A DNA stretch of 6,929 bases from an uncultured Helicobacter sp. GTDB lineage: Bacteria > Campylobacterota > Campylobacteria > Campylobacterales > Helicobacteraceae. The translations under genes and the position numbers were made by a program. The notes beneath the pieces are model-generated. The model saw nothing but the letters and a program-made list of their open reading frames with translations. It ran no database searches and was not told where the DNA came from. Where the stretch lies: NCBI GenBank assembly GCA_944325475.1, contig CALVAF010000066.1, positions 1 through 6,929 on the forward strand, given 5' to 3'. Below are positions 1-6,657 of this stretch, in pieces; positions within the stretch are counted from its first letter, which is position 1; each line of letters opens with the position of its first letter.

Positions 1-1323
1 GAGCTAGAACAGAATCTCTTTTTGTCAGAATTTAACCTCACCATTCCACGCACAATCTTTATGGGTAAGCTAGACGCCTCACTATACCAAAATGCCCTCA
101 CACACGACTTAAAAATCTACTCCACTATTGGTGATGCCCTCATTAATGGCACGACAAATATCCGCTCTCTAGCTACCAACACCAACTTTCAAATTAATCT
201 CACAAGCCTCTTGCCCCTTTCGCCCTTTTTTAAAATCCCACTCAATGGGGCTTTTGGGGCAAAGGGCGTGGCTAAGGGGGATTTTAAAAATATGCTTTTA
301 GATGGGGAAATACAGCTTTCAAACTCATCACTAAATTACAACTTAAATTTGCAAAATCTCAAGCCCAAAACCCTAAAAATCGCTTCACAAAACCTCAAAG
401 CCCAATCCCTTTTTGTGCTTTTAAATAACCATCCCTATTTTGAAGGCGATGTGAATCTTGCTATGGATTTGCGGGACTTTTCACAAGGGATTTCTGGAGT
501 TATCACACTAAGTAGCAAGAATCTTTTTATCAACAGCCCACTTTTAGAAGAAAAAACACAAATTGGATTCCCCTCTAACCAATTTGCCTTTGATTCACGA
601 ATGGAACTTGCTAATGGCAGCGGAATCTTAAACTATTCCTTGCAATCTAATCTCCTAAAACTCCAAGCCCAAAATGGCAATTTCAGGATAAAACCCTTTG
701 ATTTCAGCCTCCCAACCACCTTTGAAGTCTCCAAACTCCAAAATCTCTCTTATCGCAACAAAACCGCCCTACAAGGCTCACTAACTTCTCAAGGCACACA
801 CACCAAAGATTCTTTTGAGCTGCAAGGCACACTGCACTACAATCAAAACCAAAATCCCTTTTCCCTAAGACTAACCCCCAAAAACTTCATGCTTAGAATC
901 CAGCAAATCCCCGCTACTCAAATCTACACGCTTTTTGACCAAATCCCTCACTATTTCAGTGGGATAGGGAATTTCAGCCTCAATAATGATTTCATCCATC
1001 ACATCAATAATATCAATTTTGACATTCACAGCCTTGCATTCCAACCCACTCCACTACTCCAAGAACTCCAAGCCAAAACCCAACAAAACCTCGCTAAAGA
1101 AAGCTTTAGTGGCTATATTTATAACACCATTTTGCAAAATGAGATTCTCCAAAGCCGAATCCAGCTCCAATCCAATCGCTTTAAAATCCAATCCCAAAAG
1201 ATTGTTACAAATCTAAACACTAAAGATCTTAAAGGAGATTTCACATTCCAAAGAGGCGCTAAAGAAACCAAATACAGCATTGAAGGCAAAGCCTCCTCCC
1301 CCAAAATCAAACGCCAAAAATAA
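1..1323 (+). CDS. AsmA-like / YhdP-type envelope protein, C-terminal part (5' end outside window)
   Basis: This reading frame is open from the first base of the window (residues ELEQNLFL precede the TTG at 22), so TTG 22 is not the true start and the gene is 5'-truncated by the window edge; 440 residues are visible. The protein is built of alternating short beta-strand-like segments rich in Asn, Gln, Ser, Leu and Phe, with recurring units such as GAFGAKGVAKGDFKNMLLDG, YFEGDVNLAMDLRDF, ALQGSLTSQGTH and FSGIGNFSLNN. In the AsmA/DUF3971/TamB superfamily such G-x-(hydrophobic) repeats form a long lipid-binding groove across the periplasm, proposed to move phospholipids towards the outer membrane. 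The C-terminus is basic (KIKRQK) and soluble-looking. No catalytic motif or membrane segment is seen in this part; the expected N-terminal anchor would lie upstream. The family assignment rests on repeat texture rather than a signature motif, so the function is an inference. No clear intrinsic terminator follows. Confidence 0.6.
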   Translation, partial: ELEQNLFLSEFNLTIPRTIFMGKLDASLYQNALTHDLKIYSTIGDALINGTTNIRSLATNTNFQINLTSLLPLSPFFKIPLNGAFGAKGVAKGDFKNMLLDGEIQLSNSSLNYNLNLQNLKPKTLKIASQNLKAQSLFVLLNNHPYFEGDVNLAMDLRDFSQGISGVITLSSKNLFINSPLLEEKTQIGFPSNQFAFDSRMELANGSGILNYSLQSNLLKLQAQNGNFRIKPFDFSLPTTFEVSKLQNLSYRNKTALQGSLTSQGTHTKDSFELQGTLHYNQNQNPFSLRLTPKNFMLRIQQIPATQIYTLFDQIPHYFSGIGNFSLNNDFIHHINNINFDIHSLAFQPTPLLQELQAKTQQNLAKESFSGYIYNTILQNEILQSRIQLQSNRFKIQSQKIVTNLNTKDLKGDFTFQRGAKETKYSIEGKASSPKIKRQK

Positions 1324-1373
1324 ACTCAAAAAAATCTCAAACAAAAACAGCAACCCCACCCAAATAAAAATTC

Positions 1374-1379
1374 TATAAT
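1374..1379 (+). promoter_or_regulatory. Candidate sigma-70 -10 box for maeB
   Basis: A perfect TATAAT lies 86 bp before the malic enzyme ATG, in an AT-rich stretch with the T-rich upstream character usual for Helicobacter promoters, which often lack a conserved -35 box. This gap (1324-1465) contains no gene. It would give a leader of roughly 80 nt. The site is a sequence match only. Confidence 0.45.
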
Positions 1380-1465
1380 TTAAGTTTGTTTTAATGAAAA
1401 TTCAATTCTGTTTTATCTCTTTTTTGCTTAAATTGCATTTTTATTTTACCCCTTAAGGTTTAATT

Positions 1466-2698
1466 ATGGAAAATTTAAAACAAACCTATCCTGATTCACT
1501 CCCCTATCACCAAGGCGGAAAACTTGAAGTAATCCCAAGAACACGAGTTGAAAACGAGCATGATTTATCCCTTGCCTATTCTCCGGGCGTTGCAGTGCCT
1601 TGCAAAGAGATTCAAAAAAATCCAAATGACGCTTATGAATACACATCAAAAGGCAATCTTGTCGCAGTCATCTCCAATGGCACGGCAGTTTTGGGGCTAG
1701 GAGACATTGGGGCTTTAGCTGGGAAGCCAGTTATGGAGGGTAAGGCGGTTTTGTTTAAGAAATTTGCTGGAATCAATGCCTTTGATATTGAGATTGATGA
1801 GACTAATCCAGATAGATTTATCGAGATTGTCAAAGCAATCGCCCCAACTTTTGGTGGAATCAACCTAGAAGATATCAAGGCACCAGAATGCTTTTATATC
1901 GAAAGTCGTTTAAAAGAGATTCTTGACATTCCCATTATGCACGATGATCAACATGGCACAGCAATTATTTCAGCTGCTGGAATCATCAATGGCGCAAAAA
2001 TCACTAACAAAAAAATTCAAGATTTAAAAGTAGTCGTTTTAGGTGCGGGCGGTGCGGCGATTGCGTGTGCGAAAATCGCAAAAAAACTTGGTGTGAAAGA
2101 AATTATTATGTTTGATAGCAAAGGTGCGCTTACCACGCACCGCAAAGATTCACTCAATGGTTTTAAAAAAGACTTTATCATCAATAGGCAAATTGATAGC
2201 TACAAAGAAGCCCTAGATGGTGCTGATGTCTTGCTTGGGCTATCAAGGGGCGATATTTTAGAGGCAAAAGATATTGAAGGAATGAATGAAAATCCAATGA
2301 TTTTTGTGATGAGCAATCCGATTCCAGAAATTAGCCCAGAGCTTGTCAAAAAGGTGCGTCCCGATGCGATTATTGCCACAGGCAGAAGTGATTATCCCAA
2401 TCAAATTAATAATGTTTTAGGATTCCCCTATATTTTTAAAGGTGCGCTAAAAGCCCGTGCAAAGGCTATCAATGAAGAAATGAAACTCGCTGCAGCAAAG
2501 GCTCTTGCACAACTTGCACAAGAGGTGATTCCACAGGATTTGAAAGCAGAGCTAGAGAGAATCCACAAACGCAAATTTGAATTTGGCAAAGAATACATTA
2601 TCCCATCGCCCTTTGATTGGCGGCTCAAAGACTTTGTGTCCAACGCCATAGCACAAGCTGCCATCAATAGCGGTGTAGCAAGAATCAAGGCTTTATAA
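1466..2698 (+). CDS. maeB: Malic enzyme (malate dehydrogenase, oxaloacetate-decarboxylating), short form
   Basis: Oxidatively decarboxylates malate to pyruvate and CO2 with reduction of NAD(P)+, linking the TCA branch to pyruvate and supplying reductant in the cytosol. The 410 residues contain the malic N domain with LAYSPGVAVPC (Tyr38, expected general acid) and GKPVMEGKAVLFKK (Lys93, expected catalytic base), then GGINLEDIKAPECF and IMHDDQHGTA, giving the metal ligands Glu135, Asp136 and Asp161. The C-terminal NAD(P)-binding half has the Rossmann loop VVVLGAGGAAIA at about 189-200, followed by SNPIPEISPE and ATGRSDYPNQINN. The protein ends near residue 410, so it lacks the phosphotransacetylase-like domain fused to E. 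coli MaeB; this short version is usual in Campylobacterota. The ATG is preceded by TAAGG at 1454-1458, 7 bp away. Cofactor preference (NAD or NADP) cannot be read with certainty. A small gene follows after 10 bp, probably in the same transcript. Confidence 0.95.
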   Translation: MENLKQTYPDSLPYHQGGKLEVIPRTRVENEHDLSLAYSPGVAVPCKEIQKNPNDAYEYTSKGNLVAVISNGTAVLGLGDIGALAGKPVMEGKAVLFKKFAGINAFDIEIDETNPDRFIEIVKAIAPTFGGINLEDIKAPECFYIESRLKEILDIPIMHDDQHGTAIISAAGIINGAKITNKKIQDLKVVVLGAGGAAIACAKIAKKLGVKEIIMFDSKGALTTHRKDSLNGFKKDFIINRQIDSYKEALDGADVLLGLSRGDILEAKDIEGMNENPMIFVMSNPIPEISPELVKKVRPDAIIATGRSDYPNQINNVLGFPYIFKGALKARAKAINEEMKLAAAKALAQLAQEVIPQDLKAELERIHKRKFEFGKEYIIPSPFDWRLKDFVSNAIAQAAINSGVARIKAL

Positions 2699-2708
2699 AG
2701 ATTTTATA

Positions 2709-2930
2709 ATGGAAGAATTTGCTTACAAACTTGTGATGTTTGGCTTTAGTGCTTTGTGTGAGGATTTAGAAGAGGTGCAAAGGCGGCTTTCTCTCTACCC
2801 AAAAGAGCGATATGAGCTTGAAAATAGCGAGGAGTGCTTTTTGATTGACTTAAAAACTAAAGAGCAATTTCCCATTACTTTAGAAAATAATCGTTTTGTC
2901 ATCTCAAAAACCCCAAACAATCTTTCATAA
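2709..2930 (+). CDS. Small hypothetical protein (73 aa) downstream of malic enzyme
   Basis: I do not recognise this protein. It is 73 residues long, acidic, and has no signal peptide or convincing membrane span. The N-terminal third (FGFSALCEDLEEVQRRLSLY) looks helical with two cysteines in the whole protein (Cys17 and Cys43). The second half (CFLIDLKTKEQFPITLENN) has the alternating pattern of a small beta-sheet. It begins 10 bp after the malic enzyme stop and its own stop codon overlaps the stem of a strong terminator, so it is very probably the second gene of a maeB operon. The ribosome-binding signal is weak (TAAAG at 2696-2700), consistent with translation following that of maeB. It is likely to be a real gene because it exactly fills the space between the maeB stop and the terminator and its composition is protein-like. 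Function is unknown. Confidence 0.7.
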   Translation: MEEFAYKLVMFGFSALCEDLEEVQRRLSLYPKERYELENSEECFLIDLKTKEQFPITLENNRFVISKTPNNLS

Positions 2931-2951
2931 AGGCTTAATTTAAGCCTTTTT
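2929..2951 (+). terminator. Rho-independent terminator of maeB operon
   Basis: AAAGGCTTAA at 2929-2938 and TTAAGCCTTT at 2940-2949 form a perfect 10-bp inverted repeat around one base. In practice this gives an 8-bp stem (AAAGGCTT/AAGCCTTT) with an AATTT loop, ending in a run of five T (2947-2951). It overlaps the TAA stop of the 73-residue gene. Because the stem is flanked by A on the left and T on the right, it could be weakly bidirectional, but no convergent gene is present. Confidence 0.85.
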
Positions 2952-2954
2952 AGT

Positions 2955-2960
2955 TACAAT
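2955..2960 (+). promoter_or_regulatory. Candidate -10 box for mnmA
   Basis: TACAAT within TAGTTACAAT lies directly after the maeB-operon terminator and about 55 bp before the mnmA ATG. Since the preceding transcript appears to end here, mnmA needs its own promoter and this is the best match to the consensus in the gap. No clear -35 box is visible, as is common in Helicobacter. Confidence 0.4.
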
Positions 2961-3014
2961 TTCACTCCCCAAATTAAAGAGTCTTTTTTAAAATAAATAT
3001 TTAAGGAAACACCC

Positions 3015-4064
3015 ATGAAAAAAGTTTTGTTGTTAATGAGTGGTGGCGTTGATTCTAGCTATTGTGCGTATTTGCTCCAAAAGCAAGGCTATAGCGTCTA
3101 TGGAATCTATCTCAAACTCCATGACAAAGAAGAAAAACACAACTACTACACCAAAAATATCCAAAAATGCGCAGAGTTTCTGCAAATCCCCTACCAAATC
3201 ATCGATGAGCGAGAGCTTTTTAAAAAAAGCGTTTATGATTATTTTGTCGATTCTTACAAAAAGGGATTAACCCCTAATCCTTGTGCGATGTGCAATCCTA
3301 ATGTGAAATTCCATATCGCTTTTAAACTTGCTAAAGAGCTAGGTTGCGAGTTTGTCGCCACAGGGCATTATGCGCAGATTAAAAATGGCAGAATCGCTCA
3401 AGCCTTTGATAACCACAAGGACCAAAGTTATTTTCTCTTTGGGTTAAAACCCGAATGGATTAGTAAAATCATCTTCCCACTAGGCGATAAGAAAAAAGAA
3501 GAAATCAAACCCATAGCCCTAAAAGAACTCCCTTGGCTTGGGACTTTAGAGACCTATAAAGATTCCCAAGAAATTTGCTTTGTGGAAAAGTCCTATATTG
3601 ATGTTTTAAAAAAGCACCACAAAACCGAACAAAAAGGCGATGTGCTTGATTCTAAAGGCAATAAAATTGGCACCCACAAAGGCTATATGCAATACACCAT
3701 TGGCAAACGCAAGGGATTTAGCATAAAGGGCGCACTCACACCCCATTATGTGCTAAAGATCAATCCCCAAAACAACACCATTATAGCAGGCAGCAAGGAG
3801 GAGCTAGCCACCCACAAAGTCCAAGCCCTCAATCTCTCGCTACCCAAAGAATGGTTTAGAGACAAAAAAACCCTAGATTGCGAGGTGAAAATCCGCTACA
3901 AAAGCCATAAGATTCCTGCACAAATCACTTTAGAAAGTGCAGGGAATCAAGACATTATCACCGCTCATCTCAAAGAACCCACCTATGGCGTGGCAAGCGG
4001 ACAGGCTTTGGTTTTGTATGCAGACAATGAAGTTCTAGGTGGCGGATTTATCGGGGATTTTTAA
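3015..4064 (+). CDS. mnmA: tRNA-specific 2-thiouridylase MnmA
   Basis: Transfers sulfur to C2 of the wobble uridine (U34) of tRNAs for Lys, Glu and Gln, using ATP to adenylate the base and a persulfide relayed from a cysteine desulfurase. The 349 residues have the N-type ATP pyrophosphatase P-loop SGGVDSS at 9-15, the motif TPNPCAMCNPNVKF with the expected catalytic Cys93, ATGHYAQ at 115-121, HKDQSYFL at 134-141, and the second catalytic cysteine Cys188 in SQEICFVEKSYID. The segment THKGYMQYTIGKRKGFSIKG marks the start of the C-terminal beta-barrel part, and the protein ends in VLGGGFIGDF. As I recall them, the motifs around both cysteines closely resemble the Helicobacter pylori protein. The ATG is supported by AAGGA at 3003-3007, 7 bp upstream. 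It appears to be transcribed alone: terminators lie on both sides. Nothing is missing. Confidence 0.96.
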   Translation: MKKVLLLMSGGVDSSYCAYLLQKQGYSVYGIYLKLHDKEEKHNYYTKNIQKCAEFLQIPYQIIDERELFKKSVYDYFVDSYKKGLTPNPCAMCNPNVKFHIAFKLAKELGCEFVATGHYAQIKNGRIAQAFDNHKDQSYFLFGLKPEWISKIIFPLGDKKKEEIKPIALKELPWLGTLETYKDSQEICFVEKSYIDVLKKHHKTEQKGDVLDSKGNKIGTHKGYMQYTIGKRKGFSIKGALTPHYVLKINPQNNTIIAGSKEELATHKVQALNLSLPKEWFRDKKTLDCEVKIRYKSHKIPAQITLESAGNQDIITAHLKEPTYGVASGQALVLYADNEVLGGGFIGDF

Positions 4065-4076
4065 CCCCGACTTTTT
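4051..4076 (+). terminator. Terminator hairpin overlapping the mnmA stop codon
   Basis: TCGGGG (4051-4056) pairs with CCCCGA (4065-4070) across an 8-base loop that contains the TAA stop (4062-4064), followed by CTTTTT. The left arm is within the last codons of mnmA. The stem is short but GC-rich, so it is a plausible intrinsic terminator. Confidence 0.7.
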
Positions 4077-4149
4077 CACCCTTTGCCTTTCTTAAATTGC
4101 CACTATCGTTTAAAATCACTTCAACACCCCCTTTTTAATTTATCTTTTT

Positions 4150-4183
4150 GGGATTCCATTTTTTGAAATCCCTTTCTTTTTTT
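4150..4183 (+). terminator. Unassigned terminator-like hairpin in the mnmA-usp gap
   Basis: GGGATT (4150-4155) pairs with AATCCC (4167-4172) around an 11-base loop, followed by TTTCTTTTTTT (4173-4183). This has the shape of a plus-strand intrinsic terminator but lies about 75 bp beyond the mnmA terminator with no gene between. It may be a backup terminator for mnmA or the end of a short untranslated transcript. The rest of the 291-bp gap (4065-4355) is T/C-rich and shows no reading frame, tRNA or recognisable RNA. Confidence 0.4.
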
Positions 4184-4320
4184 GCAATCTTGTCTGTGAA
4201 TTAATTTCAATTTTTCAAACTTTTTTAGAATCTCCCCTATTTTTCACAAAGTTTTCCCCAGACAAACCCACAAAGAAATGCAAATTTCAATCTTTTTTCC
4301 TTGCTTTAAAGTTAGGCGAG

Positions 4321-4326
4321 TATAAT
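4321..4326 (+). promoter_or_regulatory. Candidate -10 box for the universal stress protein gene
   Basis: A perfect TATAAT in the context GCGAGTATAATGATTA lies 29 bp before the ATG at 4356. A TTGCTT at 4301-4306 resembles a -35 element but is only 14 bp away, shorter than ideal. The predicted leader of about 20-25 nt includes the strong AAAGGGG ribosome-binding site (4344-4350). This is the best promoter match in the window. Confidence 0.6.
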
Positions 4327-4355
4327 GATTACATTCTAAACAAAAAGGGGACAAA

Positions 4356-5180
4356 ATGAAAAACAGAATCACAGTTGCAACGGATTTTTCCAAAAAAAGC
4401 CTCATGGCGCTTACCAAAGCCATTTATCTCGCCAAAAAACTCCAATACACCTTAGACATCGTGCATGTGGTGGAATACTCTATCTTTCACAACCCCAAAA
4501 AAGACAAAAAAGCTGGTAAGGAAGCCTTAGCAAAATTCCTTGCAAACCACTTCCCAAATCCCGAAGTAGAAATGCAACAGTTTTGTTATGTGGGGACGAT
4601 TCATAAAGAAATCAACGAACACTCAAAAAAGCGAGAATGTCGCTTATTGTGCGTGGGGGCTACAGGCGAGACGCAGCATTTAACAGATATTTTGCTTGGC
4701 TCTGTTACCAAACGGATTATCAAAAAATCGCCAATCCCAGTGCTTGTGGCAAAAAACGAAAATTTGCCCGATTATGTCAATATTTTCTCACCCACTGACT
4801 TTAGCAAAGCCTCTAGTAAGATTGCTAAAATCACCAAAAAAATCTTCCCCACAGCCCATCTTATTTTTTACCATATGATTAGCCGCCCCTTTGAAATCCG
4901 TCTGGGACATTATGGGGCTGATGATGAGCAAATCACAAGATTCAACCAAACTTCAGAAAATAAAACCAAAGAATTAGCTAAAAAATTCCTCAAAAACTTC
5001 TCTGAAAGCAAAAATGAAATGGTGCTAGATGGCGGAATTCTCTCTTATACACGACTTTTAAATGTAGCAGAAAGCAAAAACGCCTCACTAATCGCCCTCC
5101 CCACAAGCGGAAAAGTCAGCTTTTTTGCCATAGATGTTTTGGAAAACTCCAAAATTGATGTGTTAATTTGGAAATTTTAA
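4356..5180 (+). CDS. Universal stress protein, tandem UspA-type domains
   Basis: A 274-residue cytosolic protein made of two Usp domains in tandem. Domain 1 (about 1-135) starts RITVATDFSKKSLMAL, carries IVHVVE after the second strand, and ends with GATG (101-104), ILLGSVTKRII and SPIPVLVAK, which is the Usp nucleotide-binding loop (G-x2-G-xn-G-S). The spacing between GATG and GS is ten residues rather than the usual nine. Domain 2 (about 141-274) starts NIFSPTDFSKASSKIAKI, but its C-terminal half (LPTSGKVSFFAIDVLENS) lacks the glycine loop, so it probably does not bind ATP and may serve in pairing or signalling. Family members help cells survive stress by mechanisms that remain poorly defined. 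The start is set by AAAGGGG 5 bp upstream of the ATG. It has its own TATAAT promoter candidate and lies 28 bp before comEC, so the two may be co-transcribed. Confidence 0.9.
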   Translation: MKNRITVATDFSKKSLMALTKAIYLAKKLQYTLDIVHVVEYSIFHNPKKDKKAGKEALAKFLANHFPNPEVEMQQFCYVGTIHKEINEHSKKRECRLLCVGATGETQHLTDILLGSVTKRIIKKSPIPVLVAKNENLPDYVNIFSPTDFSKASSKIAKITKKIFPTAHLIFYHMISRPFEIRLGHYGADDEQITRFNQTSENKTKELAKKFLKNFSESKNEMVLDGGILSYTRLLNVAESKNASLIALPTSGKVSFFAIDVLENSKIDVLIWKF

Positions 5181-5202
5181 GCTTTCTTCATCAATTGAGA
5201 AT

Positions 5203-5225
5203 GGGCAGATGAAAAATCTCTGCCC
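5203..5225 (+). promoter_or_regulatory. Hairpin enclosing the comEC start codon
   Basis: GGGCAGA (5203-5209) and TCTGCCC (5219-5225) form a perfect 7-bp, GC-rich inverted repeat with a 9-base loop. The first base of the comEC ATG (5209) is in the stem and the rest in the loop, and the weak Shine-Dalgarno candidate TGAGA (5196-5200) is immediately upstream. No T-run follows, so it is not an intrinsic terminator. In mRNA it could limit ribosome access to comEC; that is inference from position. Confidence 0.45.
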
Positions 5226-6495
5226 ACCACTCTTTACAAATCACAAAGAACGATTTATATTCTTTCTTTTTTTGCTTGGGGTGCTAGGTTGCACTTTAGG
5301 ATTCAAATACTACCAATTCCACACCCTAAAATCACAAAAAACCCCACAGATTGAGGCTAGAGTGCTACTACAATACACAAAAACAAGAGGACAGAAAAGC
5401 TATTTTGTCTTGAAACTCCAAAGTGATTTTGGAATCTTTTACACGACTTCTTGGGAAGATTTAAAGAATCTTAAAAACCAAAAAGTTTCTTTATGCTTGA
5501 TTTTTGAAAAGATCAGCTTTTGGGATTTTTTAAATGGCTTTTACGCTCCCAGTTTTCAGCTTTCTTTACTGCAAGGCGAGGATTTTAGGAAGCCCATTAG
5601 AGATTTTATTTTGGGGCAACATGACACGCTTTTGATGGGTGAATATTATCTGGCACTTTTCTTATCTGACCCACTGCCGCTAGAGTGGAGGGAACTCGCC
5701 CAAAGCTATGGAATCGCCCATATTTTTGCCATTTCTGGCTACCACACAGGGATTTTGAGCGCTATGGGATTTTTGATTCTGGGCTTTATTTATGCACCCC
5801 TGCATAGCCGATACTTCCCCTACCGCAACCGCTATTTTGACTTGGGTTTGATTGTCTTGTGCTTACTTATTGTTTATTATTTTTTGCTCACGCAATCCCC
5901 CTCATACCTTAGGGCTTTAGCAATGTCTTGTCTCGCATTTTTCCTACTTTTTAGGGGCTTGGATATTTTGAGACTTGAATCCTTTGCTTGGAGCATCGCA
6001 ATTCTTCTTGCCTTTTTTCCCTCACTTGCCTTTTCAGTGGGCTTTTATTTCTCCTGTCTTGGGGTTTTGTATATTTTTTTGTTTTTCCAATACTTTAAAA
6101 TTCCCCACGGCTTTTGGCAAAAGTTTCTTTATGGCTTTATGCTTAATGCTTCAACTTTTTTTCTTATGGGCGTGGTGGTGTATTATTTTTTCCCACCTTT
6201 CTCGCCACTCTCTCTTAGCTCACTTCTTCTCACTCCACTCTTTAGCCTTTATTATCCTTTGGTTCTTTTAACGCATTTTATTGGGCTTGGGGGCTTACTT
6301 GATTCACTGCTTTTGTGGTGGGTTAGCATTGAAACACGCACAATTACCCTGCAGCCTAGTCTTTATTTTTTTATCTTTTGCAATGCTTTGACGATTCTTG
6401 CTATTTTCTACCGCTATGCTTTTTTTATGCTCTTTGGAGTCAATTTTCTTTATTATCTCTATGGAATTTATTTATTTCTATCTGCCACACAATAG
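5209..6495 (+). CDS. comEC: ComEC/Rec2 family competence protein (inner-membrane DNA channel)
   Basis: Forms the inner-membrane channel that takes single-stranded DNA into the cytoplasm during natural transformation. The 428 residues begin with a membrane span at about 15-33. A soluble region at about 45-120 follows, matching the OB-fold-like N-terminal domain, and the remainder is strongly hydrophobic with several spans. The family motif is clear at 166-181: SYGIAHIFAISGYHTG, equivalent to G(L/I)xHLLAISGLHVG, with His171, Ser176, Gly177 and His179 kept. A second family motif is SPSYLRALAMSCLAFFLLF (230-248). There is no C-terminal metallo-beta-lactamase domain, as expected for the short Helicobacter form of about 430 residues. 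The ATG at 5209 is the only reasonable start: the ATG at 5201 hits a stop after three codons. Translation signals are weak and the start is in a hairpin. It follows a stress protein gene by 28 bp and converges with minus-strand genes, with 30 bp between the stop codons. Confidence 0.9.
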   Translation: MKNLCPPLFTNHKERFIFFLFLLGVLGCTLGFKYYQFHTLKSQKTPQIEARVLLQYTKTRGQKSYFVLKLQSDFGIFYTTSWEDLKNLKNQKVSLCLIFEKISFWDFLNGFYAPSFQLSLLQGEDFRKPIRDFILGQHDTLLMGEYYLALFLSDPLPLEWRELAQSYGIAHIFAISGYHTGILSAMGFLILGFIYAPLHSRYFPYRNRYFDLGLIVLCLLIVYYFLLTQSPSYLRALAMSCLAFFLLFRGLDILRLESFAWSIAILLAFFPSLAFSVGFYFSCLGVLYIFLFFQYFKIPHGFWQKFLYGFMLNASTFFLMGVVVYYFFPPFSPLSLSSLLLTPLFSLYYPLVLLTHFIGLGGLLDSLLLWWVSIETRTITLQPSLYFFIFCNALTILAIFYRYAFFMLFGVNFLYYLYGIYLFLSATQ

Positions 6496-6525
6496 AAATC
6501 CACTCTTGATTCCATATTTACAAAA

Positions 6526-6657
6526 TCACCCAAACAAGCCTTTTTTATATTCTTTCAGTTTTTCTATAACTTTCGTATTTAGTTTTTTATCAATATAATC
6601 TTTTCCTTCTTTATCAAAAGTAAGTGTGCCATCTAAATCTAAAATTAGGTTTTTCAT
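6526..6657 (-). pseudogene. HAD-family phosphatase (surface-polysaccharide type), 3'-truncated fragment
   Basis: Read on the minus strand from ATG 6657 this gives 43 residues beginning MKNLILDLDGTLTFD, with the HAD motif I (Asp7 and Asp9 of DLDGT, nucleophile and acid/base) intact, and continuing DYIDKKLNTKVIEKLKEYKK. This resembles the start of small HAD phosphatases of about 120-130 residues found in Campylobacter and Helicobacter capsule/LPS clusters. Those normally continue with GFEI-type sequence and HAD motifs II-IV; here the match stops at KEYKK and the frame ends GLFG-stop. The other minus frames downstream do not resume the family, so the end is lost rather than merely frameshifted. 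An AAGGAGGG site supports the start, and the ATG abuts the TAA of the upstream gene's full-length frame. The fragment is unlikely to be catalytic. The closest family is stated from memory of motif patterns. Confidence 0.65.

Noticed and set aside
22..24. TTG as the start codon of the first gene
   Set aside because: The frame is open to base 1 and the residues before it continue in the same style, so the gene simply runs in from outside the window.
1451..1458. CCTTAAGG palindrome at the maeB ribosome-binding site
   Set aside because: It is only 8 bp with no loop, so it cannot form a useful hairpin, and is explained by a Shine-Dalgarno after a CC pair.
1633..1878. Minus-strand open frame of 81 codons inside maeB
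   Set aside because: It is antisense to conserved malic enzyme codons and has no protein-like motif; a shadow of the real gene.
5975..6271. 98-codon plus-strand frame inside comEC
   Set aside because: It is the shifted frame of T-rich membrane-segment codons; its Phe/Leu-rich composition follows from that and no start signal is present.
6496..6525. Possible shared terminator between convergent comEC and the HAD fragment
   Set aside because: No stem with a T-run on either strand could be found in these 30 bases.
6398..6598. Plus-strand frame overlapping the end of comEC
   Set aside because: It runs antisense across the HAD fragment, which has a clear family motif and ribosome-binding site; composition is low-complexity Phe/Ser.
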